Positions 1-5,720 of a DNA stretch of 16,453 bases are shown one piece after another. Source of the DNA: Bordetella parapertussis. GTDB taxonomy: Bacteria; Pseudomonadota; Gammaproteobacteria; Burkholderiales; Burkholderiaceae_C. The stretch's first letter is position 1, and each line of letters opens with the position of its first letter. Where the stretch lies: the NCBI GenBank assembly GCA_945882755.1, contig CAMCWS010000044.1, positions 1 through 16,453 on the forward strand. Direction: 5' to 3'. Position numbers and translations under genes: made by a program. The notes beneath the pieces are model-generated. The model did no database searches. It worked only from the letters and a program-made list of their open reading frames with translations, and had not been told where the DNA came from.

Positions 1-183
1 ATTAAAGGTATTTATCTCATTCATGACCCGATCAGACTCTTCAGCGCTGAGCAAAGACTCGTGGCAAGAAGGACAAAACTGTCCTTTAACAGATGCAATC
101 ACAGAGGTTTCACCTTTGTAAGTGTGCGAAACGTCTCGCGTATCTTGTATCAATTCGGCTGAACCACAAACAGGGCATTTCAT
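1..183 (-). CDS. mqsA: MqsA-type antitoxin, N-terminal part (cut by the window edge)
   Basis: Reading the minus strand from the ATG at 183 gives 61 codons before the window ends. The protein starts MKCPVCGSAEL and carries a second CPSC pair at residues 37-40. That is the two-CxxC zinc-binding N-terminal domain of MqsA/YgiT antitoxins, with the family features DTRDV and TYKGE between the pairs. In the family this domain binds and blocks the MqsR RNase, and a C-terminal helix-turn-helix, here outside the window, binds operator DNA and represses the operon. A good ribosome site (AAGGAG) lies inside the end of mqsR, and the ATG is two bases after the mqsR stop, so the two are translationally linked. 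The order toxin then antitoxin is the one usual for mqsRA. Identity is confident from motifs; intactness cannot be judged. Confidence 0.88.
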   Translation of the reverse strand, partial: MKCPVCGSAELIQDTRDVSHTYKGETSVIASVKGQFCPSCHESLLSAEESDRVMNEINTFN

Positions 184-185
184 TG

Positions 186-480
186 CTATAGCTCCTTGAA
201 TGAAACAATCAAAACTTCATCAATCACAGTTAACTTGAGATACACCATCCCCACTTTTGATGGCGTGCGATAGACGTCTTGCCATATGGTGTGATCCGAA
301 TGGGTTGTCATGCCTTTATGGAATTCGCTGGTCTGCAAAGACATCACCACCAAGCATGTCAGAAAAAGTCAGGCCCATTGCAACAGCGCCAAGGCGAGCT
401 TGTTGGGTGGTGCGTACATTCCCAGTTGAGGCAATTGTCTTAACCACACTGAGCTTGCAATGGGGTGTTCTTTTTTCCAT
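186..480 (-). pseudogene. mqsR: MqsR-type mRNA interferase toxin, frameshifted
   Basis: MqsR is a RelE-fold RNase that cuts mRNA, mostly at GC-containing sites. From the ATG at 480 the minus strand reads MEKRTPHCKLSVVKT and continues through residues that match the MqsR N-terminal half (VRTTQQARLGA, MGLTFSDML). The frame then runs into a stop near 316, just after MLGG. In another frame the rest of the family continues at once: SEFHKGMTTHSDHTIWQDVY, then VYLKLTVIDEVLIVSFKEL and TAG at 186-188. The expected catalytic positions (Lys in FHKGM, Gln in IWQDVY, Tyr in VYLKL) are all in this second frame. The break is near 350-355 and is equivalent to losing two bases or gaining one; from the family alignment, loss of a TG or GT is most likely. 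As written the toxin is inactive. A sequencing error cannot be excluded. Confidence 0.85.
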
Positions 481-559
481 GGGAATATTAACCCAACCAT
501 CATTCAATTCGATAGTTCTCATTTTTCTCGCCAGCGGATGTTTAAGGGTGTGAAATGTG

Positions 560-574
560 CACCCTATCAAGGTG
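560..574. promoter_or_regulatory. Candidate palindromic operator upstream of mqsR
   Basis: The 15 bases CACCCTATCAAGGTG form a near-perfect inverted repeat (CACCCT / AAGGTG around ATC, one mismatched pair). E. coli MqsA binds palindromes of the form AACCT-N3-AGGTT in front of mqsRA, and this site has the same arm size and the same three-base spacer. It lies about 80 bases upstream of the mqsR start, just beyond the 3' end of the recombinase gene. The match in sequence is partial, and no clear -35/-10 pair could be placed beside it, so this is a weak call. Confidence 0.25.
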
Positions 575-576
575 AC

Positions 577-1785
577 TCACGACCTGCGCTTGCTGTGCAG
601 CAACTGAATATTCATTTCTGCAGACAAGGTAGAGGCGTAAAACTTCTCAATCATCTCTACCGAGGTACGGGCGTTACGAGCAAGGGTGAGCAAATCGATA
701 TTGCCACCAAAAATTAAGCGGAAGGTGATGGCGGTATGGCGCAAGCTGTAAAAGCTTCGGTCGGCACCATGTGGCCCTTCTTTCAGCCCCAATGAATTCA
801 TGATCCAGTTGAACAACCAGCCAATGGTGTTCAAAGCGCGTAAGCGATTTTTTTCTTCAGGAAAAAACACATAGTCTTCTGGGCCGCCAAAGCCCAAAGC
901 GGTGTGGTGTTTGAGAACCGTTTTGTACACATTCACCGCTTGGGGCAAGCTGACGGTGGGTGCTTTATGCCGCTTAATTTCAGGCGGTGTTAATCGCAAA
1001 TAGTTGAACTTGCCCGAGATGATTTCGATGTGCTTGTTCTTCAGTTGTCTGATGTCACCTGGGCGCAAAAACGTGTACACCATGAAGCGCAACAACCAGT
1101 TCATCTCTAGCGGCATGCTGCGGTACATGGGCTTGATGTGAAAGCGTGTGTCAGGCTTGTCCCACACATACACATGGTGGCGCAACACCTTGGCTTGGCG
1201 CAGGATGGCCGCGTATTCGGTGACCGTGAAAGCACCGCGCGGTTTTTGCGTGACCTTCATTTTGGGAAATAAAGGCATTTGGGAAATGATGTCTTTTTCC
1301 ACCAAATAGCGCAGCACTTTTCGCAGCTGCGCGATGTAGCCCACGATGGTGGGTGTCGAGAGTTCTTTATCGGACAAAAAGTTGATGAACTGCTGAATGC
1401 TGGCGGTGTTGATGAGGCGTAAATCGGTGTTGAAAAAAAATTCGGTGATGTTGGTTTCTAGCCTCACTTTGGTCATGCGGTAGGTGCCTTCAGTCACTTC
1501 ATTTCGCGAAACCTTGTGTTTTTCCTGCGCCAAGATGATGGAAATCACCGCTTGTATGCCCACAAAGCTTTGCTTATTGAATGCAATTCTTTTGAACTCT
1601 TTTTCTGCGCTGTCTAGGGTGAAAGACGATGTGTTTAGATTGAATAGTGCTTGCGCAGATGATGCTTTGGAATTCACAAAAAATTCGGGTAACCATTGGC
1701 ATACAGCAGCGGACAAGTTTGTGTCACTAACGGGGTGTGAGGCGCTTGCATACTTAACTGAATAGTTCACTTTTTCAGACTGCAT
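577..1785 (-). CDS. Tyrosine recombinase / phage-type integrase
   Basis: This 402-residue protein has the layout of a site-specific tyrosine recombinase. A SAM-like core-binding domain lies at about 105-165 (TPTIVGYIAQLRKVLRYL), followed by a catalytic domain to the C terminus. The visible catalytic set is Arg241 in FLRPGDIRQL, a candidate Lys at 271, Tyr346-x-x-Arg349 in SFYSLRHT (Tyr at the usual first His) and the nucleophile Tyr383 in MIEKFY. The second His of the classical set is replaced in the segment ARNARTSVEMIE, as in many phage-type integrases. Such enzymes cut and rejoin DNA at specific sites to insert or excise elements. There is no excisionase, no tRNA and no recognisable att repeat in the window, so the target is unknown. 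It sits between a broken mqsRA pair and a damaged porin. The start is the first ATG; its ribosome site is weak. Confidence 0.85.
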   Translation of the reverse strand: MQSEKVNYSVKYASASHPVSDTNLSAAVCQWLPEFFVNSKASSAQALFNLNTSSFTLDSAEKEFKRIAFNKQSFVGIQAVISIILAQEKHKVSRNEVTEGTYRMTKVRLETNITEFFFNTDLRLINTASIQQFINFLSDKELSTPTIVGYIAQLRKVLRYLVEKDIISQMPLFPKMKVTQKPRGAFTVTEYAAILRQAKVLRHHVYVWDKPDTRFHIKPMYRSMPLEMNWLLRFMVYTFLRPGDIRQLKNKHIEIISGKFNYLRLTPPEIKRHKAPTVSLPQAVNVYKTVLKHHTALGFGGPEDYVFFPEEKNRLRALNTIGWLFNWIMNSLGLKEGPHGADRSFYSLRHTAITFRLIFGGNIDLLTLARNARTSVEMIEKFYASTLSAEMNIQLLHSKRRS

Positions 1786-1840
1786 GGTGTTTTTCTCTGT
1801 TGAACAAAAAATAGGATTCGGTCAAGAAATAGTAGCAGTA

Positions 1841-2935
1841 ATGAATCAAAAAAGGTAAACAACCCTCGTTGCAGTAGCATCTTTGTTGTATTTAAGCACT
1901 AGTTTTGCCGATGCAACTATCTATGGCACCCTTGAACAAACTTACAACAAATCAACCACCACATTAGGCGGTGTAATCATCAACACCAAAACTGGTATCG
2001 GCGAATATCAAACGGGTGGAAGCTTGATTGGTTTCAAAGGCTCAGAAGATTTGGGCAGTGGCATGAAAGCTTCTTACTTGTATGAAATGGGCGTGAATCT
2101 CCAAACTTCAGCTTCAACATATACCAACCGTCAAGCATTTGTTGGCTTGAGCGGTGGTTTTGGTGCCGTGCGTATTGGTAAACAATACTCTGCAACCTTC
2201 TTGAACGCCGTTGCTGCTGACCCAGGTGGTGCTACAAGCGCAACTGGCGCTTTGTACTTGGCTCCTATGGTTGGGTACAACGGTTCAGAAGCGCCTTTGC
2301 GTCAAGACCAAGGTATTCAATATGATTTGCCCACCTTTGTTGATGGATTGAAAGTGACTGTTACCAAAGTGTTTGGCGGCAAAAACTCTGCACTTACTAA
2401 TGCTTCATCCGGTACTGAAACCAATGGCGTCAAAACTGGTGACGGCACTGGCTTTGCCATCAGCTACACCAGCGGCCCTTTATATCTTGGTTACGCAACT
2501 GATAGCGCTGTCAATCAAGGAATTAACTTTGGTACAACTGATGCGGAGACTCCAGCACCTGACACCATCATCGCAGCCAGCCCCACCAGCAAAAACAAGT
2601 TGAATACATTGACAGCTACTTATAACTTAGGAATGGCTAAACTTGGTTACAACACAACCAAAATGTCTGTAGGCTCAGAGGCTTTGTCCACAAACATGAT
2701 AAGTGTTAACGTGCCCTTGGGCGCCGCCTCAGTGTTCTTATCATCATCCTCCGGTAAAGTTACCAGCGGTTCTACATTGGGTGCTGTTAATCTTTCAGGA
2801 TTACAGTATGGAGCTAACTACGGCTTGAGCAAGCGTACTGTTGCATACATACATGCCGGCAAATTGGATGCTCAATTAACCTCCACCACCAAAAAAATAA
2901 GCAATTACGGCATTGGTATCCACCACAGCTTCTGA
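1841..2935 (+). pseudogene. Outer-membrane porin with a damaged signal-peptide start
   Basis: The long open part (TTG at 1883 to TGA at 2933-2935, 350 codons) is a general diffusion porin of the betaproteobacterial OmpC-like class. Its mature part begins DATIYGTLEQ, contains the loop-barrel pattern with NRQAFVGLSGGFGAVRIGKQ, and ends GIGIHHSF with the C-terminal Phe needed for barrel assembly. Upstream in the same frame, codons read TTLVAVASLLYLSTSFA, an obvious export signal. The only in-frame ATG (1841) is followed by four codons and then TAA at 1856-1858, so the signal cannot be translated from it. Starting at TTG 1883 would leave only about nine residues before the cleavage point, too short for export. 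Either a stop mutation or a small deletion of the true start just after the AAAAGG at 1850-1855 explains this. The rest of the frame is intact, so the damage is recent, or it is a sequence error. Confidence 0.75.
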
Positions 2936-2979
2936 TCTTTGGCTGGCACACCGCCAGCTTTAGGTTGAGCAAAATCCTG

Positions 2980-3011
2980 AAACCCGCGGCCCACAAGGCT
3001 GCGGGTTTTTT
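2980..3011 (+). terminator. Rho-independent terminator after the porin
   Basis: The arms AAACCCGCGGCC (2980-2991) and GGCTGCGGGTTT (2997-3008) pair over 12 positions with a single G-T wobble, around the loop CACAA. A run of six T follows at 3006-3011. It lies 45 bases after the porin stop, where the porin transcript should end. It is nearly identical to the hairpin at 3777-3809. Confidence 0.9.
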
Positions 3012-3053
3012 CTTTTTCGTACCAAAATATTTTCACAATGCCATAATAATCTG

Positions 3054-3398
3054 ATGACTTATCCAGCATTAGCTCTGAACGTCCAAGAAGCAACCCTTGC
3101 TTTTAAAACAAAGCTGGGAATTCACTTCGCTGACAGTCGGTACGTACTTTTTGGCAGTCGCGCAAAAAACCGAGCGCATCCTGAAAGCGATGCTGATATC
3201 GCTGTTTTACTTCCTGGTAGACCTGGCAAATTTATCGATACCAAATTTTTCATGGATGACTTGGCTTACGAGGTTTTATTAACTACAGGCATTCGTATTC
3301 AACCTTTGCCGATTTGGCAATCAGAGTGGGATCACCCTGAAATCTTTTCCAATCCACAATTAATATTGAATATCAAGGCAGAGGGTATTCCTTTGTGA
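3054..3398 (+). CDS. Minimal nucleotidyltransferase (MNT), antitoxin-like partner
   Basis: A 114-residue protein with the nucleotidyltransferase signature GSR at 34-36 and DAD at 46-48, which fits the GS-x10-D-x-D spacing exactly. MNT proteins of this size pair with HEPN proteins; in the studied MntA-HepT systems the MNT silences the HEPN RNase by attaching AMP to it. A third acidic residue normally sits on a later strand. The matching segment here reads GIRIQPLPIW, with Gln where an acid might be expected, so activity is not certain. The next gene begins inside its stop codon (GTGA overlap), which indicates coupled translation. There is no ribosome site in front of the ATG. An AT-rich CATAAT at 3042-3047 could be a -10 box, which would make the message nearly leaderless (inference). 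Only about 40 bases separate it from the preceding terminator. Confidence 0.82.
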   Translation: MTYPALALNVQEATLAFKTKLGIHFADSRYVLFGSRAKNRAHPESDADIAVLLPGRPGKFIDTKFFMDDLAYEVLLTTGIRIQPLPIWQSEWDHPEIFSNPQLILNIKAEGIPL

Positions 3399-3778
3399 AT
3401 GCGCTAGATTTATTCAAAAAAGCTCAAATTGCGCTCGAATCATCAGAGCTGCTAATTACTTCTGGTGATCATGATGGCGCCTGCAACCGAGCTTATTACG
3501 CCATGTTTGATGCTGCACGTGCTGCGCTGATTGTTTCCAAATCAGTGACCGATTTATCCTCTATAAAGACACACAGTGGTTTGATCACCACATTCAGCCT
3601 TTTGCTGGTTAAAACAGGACATGTTTCCGTCGAATTGGGTAAGTCTATAAACAAGGTGGAAGATCTGCGCCTATTGGCCGATTACAAGGGCGAGGACATT
3701 GCTCTTGCACAAGCGCAATGGGCACTGAAAGAAGCGCGAGAATTTGTTCTAGCCTTGCAAAAATATAACCAACCCTAA
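3395..3778 (+). CDS. HEPN-domain protein (UPF0332-like), putative toxin partner of the MNT
   Basis: This 127-residue all-helical protein shows the HEPN pattern of the UPF0332 group. It has an N-terminal helix with LFKKAQIALESSELL, then the hallmark NRAYYAMFDAARAAL at 31-45, KTHSG at 58-62, and EDLRLLADY at 89-97 near the C-terminal helix. HEPN proteins paired with MNTs are often RNases with an R-x4-6-H active site. Here the corresponding stretch has Arg92 and then Asp96-Tyr97 with no His, so cutting activity is doubtful, while the Tyr could be a target of AMP transfer (inference). The start is GTG at 3395, overlapping the MNT stop by four bases, with a purine-rich GAGGG upstream. A strong hairpin terminator begins directly at its stop. 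The pair therefore forms a self-contained two-gene unit. Confidence 0.82.
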   Translation: MNALDLFKKAQIALESSELLITSGDHDGACNRAYYAMFDAARAALIVSKSVTDLSSIKTHSGLITTFSLLLVKTGHVSVELGKSINKVEDLRLLADYKGEDIALAQAQWALKEAREFVLALQKYNQP

Positions 3779-3809
3779 AACCCGCGGCCCTTAAGGCTGC
3801 GGGTTTTTT
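3777..3809. terminator. Bidirectional terminator between the HEPN gene and the convergent repeat-protein gene
   Basis: The arms AAAACCCGCGGCC (3777-3789) and GGCTGCGGGTTTT (3795-3807) pair over 13 positions with one G-T wobble, around the loop CTTAA. T residues follow on the plus strand to 3809, and the complementary A run gives a T tract on the minus strand. It touches the stop codons of both convergent genes, so it can end both messages. Its arms are the same as those of the hairpin at 2980-3011; only the loop differs. Confidence 0.9.
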
Positions 3810-4642
3810 CATTGGTAAAGCTTCAATGAATAAGCGTTTTTCATTTTGGCCAAAGCCCTGTCAGCCAGCTTGTTTTGGGTGCGGGTGATTTCCAAGGGTT
3901 TGATATTGCCGATTTGCGTGATGCCGGTTAATTTTTTGTTGTTGGCCGCAATGAATTCAATGCCTTTTGAAATATTGGCGCTGGTGTCCTTGATGTTCAG
4001 ATAAAACTCGGTGTCGTATTTTTGGAAGATCGCTGCCAATTTTTGGCTTTGGTCCACGTTGGCGGTGATAGTGGCACCCTTGATGGATTCGATACCCGCC
4101 AACAAACCCCTGTCCTCCAAGGCCTTGATCGCCATGTAATTGTTTGCTAGAGATTTAGAGTTGTCGGCGGCACCGGGGTTGGTGGCAATTTGAAAACGTC
4201 CATTGATGGACTTGCCCCACAGCTTGCTGTCATAAGGATCAATTTTTTGCAGGGTTCCCACAGGGGTGGGGGCAATGTTGAGAGTTTTGATGTTGTCATT
4301 GAGCTTGCGCAAAGCAGTCAAGCTGCCATTCAGCGCATCAAAACTGTCGCTGATCACCAAGGTATTGGTGGGCGTTCTGCTCAGCACATCGGTAAAGCTT
4401 TTGGCTTGGGCTGCAGTCACCGTCAACGGATTTGCGGGGGTGGTGGAGACGATGGACTTGATCTGCGGCGCCACATTGGTCAGCGCAGCCAAATTGGCCT
4501 TGATGTTGGCCGTGGTGTCGGCAATGGCAATCGTCAACTTACGGTTGTTTTTCAAGGCTGCTTGGGCCTGCGCCACGGTCATGGGCGTGGGTGCGGCTAC
4601 AACTCTGACGTTGGATGCACTGCTGACGGCCCTGATTTGCAT
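3809..4642 (-). CDS. Protein of unknown function built of degenerate ~55-60-residue repeats
   Basis: The protein is 277 residues from the ATG at 4642, which has AAAGG six bases upstream; a GTG at 4648 would add two residues. No family function is recognised. Internal repetition is visible: units at about 24-76, 77-136, 137-197 and 198-253, plus a half unit to the end. Each follows the pattern Gln-rich helix, a strand such as LTIAIAD or FYLNIKD, then (T/S)xANI, a helix with Ala/Leu, an I-x-x-I strand and a proline-hydrophobic-Thr end (NPLTVT, KPLEIT). Similar DTxANI-type repeats occur in very large secreted or calcium-binding adhesins of betaproteobacteria (recalled, not searched), so this may be a short relative or a remnant. 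There is no signal peptide, membrane segment or cysteine. The composition is rich in Ala, Thr, Asn and Lys. It is transcribed toward the HEPN gene and shares its terminator. Confidence 0.6.
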   Translation of the reverse strand: MQIRAVSSASNVRVVAAPTPMTVAQAQAALKNNRKLTIAIADTTANIKANLAALTNVAPQIKSIVSTTPANPLTVTAAQAKSFTDVLSRTPTNTLVISDSFDALNGSLTALRKLNDNIKTLNIAPTPVGTLQKIDPYDSKLWGKSINGRFQIATNPGAADNSKSLANNYMAIKALEDRGLLAGIESIKGATITANVDQSQKLAAIFQKYDTEFYLNIKDTSANISKGIEFIAANNKKLTGITQIGNIKPLEITRTQNKLADRALAKMKNAYSLKLYQ

Positions 4643-4802
4643 AAACACCTTTGTTTAGATAACGGCTGCGGCAAAGTCTTGCCACCCCTTAAGCACTTAG
4701 AGAGTACAAGCAGTAAACATGCCATTTTTAAAGTGCTCTGGTGTCAGTTTTTGCTTCAGATGCTGCAGTTACACTTGATTTTTCTCTGTGAGGCGCAATA
4801 CC

Positions 4803-5720
4803 GTGGCAAGCACTTTGGACGGCAAATTGGTGGTGGCGATTTCGTCTCGTGCCTTGTTCGACTTCGAGGAAGAAAACTTGGTGTTCGAGCAAAGCGACGA
4901 CCGCGCCTACATGGACTTGCAGTTGCAGCGCTTGGAGACACCTGCCAAACCAGGCGTGGCGTTTTCGCTGGTGAAAAAACTGCTCAGCTTCAACCAAGCG
5001 GATGCCTCAAGGGTTGAGGTGGTGATTTTGTCGCGCAACGACCCCGTCAGCGGTATGCGGGTGTTTCGCTCAGCCCAGCACTACGGCTTGGACATACAGC
5101 GCGGCAGCTTCACCCGTGGTCAGCCACCGTGGCGCTATTTGAAGCCGCTCAATGCCAATTTGTTTTTGTCTACCCACCTGAGCGATGTACGCGCAGCTTT
5201 AGACGCTGGTGTGCCTGCCGCGCAGGTCTACCCTCACTCAGCCCACGCCTCTGAAGCTCATCCTCACGAGGTGCGTATCGCTTTTGACGGTGACGCGGTG
5301 TTGTTCAGCGACGAGGCCGAGCGGGTGTTTCAGTCGCAAGGCTTGAACGCTTTTCAGCAGCATGAAAAAGACAAGGCTTGGCAACCCCTGTCGGCTGGGC
5401 CTTTCAAGCCCTTGCTGGCAGCTTTGCACCGCTTACAAACCGAGGGCACGCCGCACATGGGTATTCGCACTGCACTGGTGACCGCTCGCAGCGCACCAGC
5501 ACATGAACGCGCCATTCGCACCCTGATGCAATGGAATATTCAGGTCGATGAGGCGATGTTTTTGGGCGGCTTGGCCAAGGGCGAGTTCTTGCGAGAATTT
5601 GAGCCTGATTTTTTCTTTGATGACCAAACCGGCCACATTGAATCCGCAGCGCGACACGTACCCGCTGGACATGTCGCCAGCGGCGTGCAAAATACGCACC
5701 CTGTTAATGAAAAAGACTAA
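4803..5720 (+). CDS. Cytosolic 5'-nucleotidase I-like (HAD-fold) protein
   Basis: This protein of about 305 residues belongs to the 5'-nucleotidase family related to eukaryotic cN-I, which removes phosphate from nucleoside monophosphates such as AMP. The family start LVVAISSRALFDFEEEN is near the N terminus. The HAD nucleophile motif is FDGDAVLF (Asp162 and Asp164 from this start), the second motif is VTARSAP at about 226-232, and the acidic motif FFFDDQTGH is at about 270-278. I chose GTG 4803 because GAGG lies nine bases upstream and the family start follows closely. GTG 4788, five codons longer, is possible but has no ribosome site. It ends in TAA, and the next gene begins on the very next base, so the two are almost surely co-transcribed. 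Upstream (4649-4787) I see no clear promoter. Confidence 0.85.
   Translation: MASTLDGKLVVAISSRALFDFEEENLVFEQSDDRAYMDLQLQRLETPAKPGVAFSLVKKLLSFNQADASRVEVVILSRNDPVSGMRVFRSAQHYGLDIQRGSFTRGQPPWRYLKPLNANLFLSTHLSDVRAALDAGVPAAQVYPHSAHASEAHPHEVRIAFDGDAVLFSDEAERVFQSQGLNAFQQHEKDKAWQPLSAGPFKPLLAALHRLQTEGTPHMGIRTALVTARSAPAHERAIRTLMQWNIQVDEAMFLGGLAKGEFLREFEPDFFFDDQTGHIESAARHVPAGHVASGVQNTHPVNEKD

Noticed and set aside
460..717. Plus-strand frame opposite mqsR and the recombinase end
   Set aside because: The minus-strand reading gives recognisable proteins on both sides; this frame shows nothing.
4266..4658. A hydrophobic 130-codon plus-strand frame resembling a membrane protein
   Set aside because: It is the antisense of an Ala/Thr/Asn-rich repeat protein, which naturally gives hydrophobic-looking codons; it has no ribosome site.
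4190..5017. A 275-codon plus-strand frame across the repeat-protein gene and the nucleotidase start
   Set aside because: It overlaps the start of the nucleotidase out of frame, has low-complexity Gly/His-rich content, and is antisense to the repeat protein.
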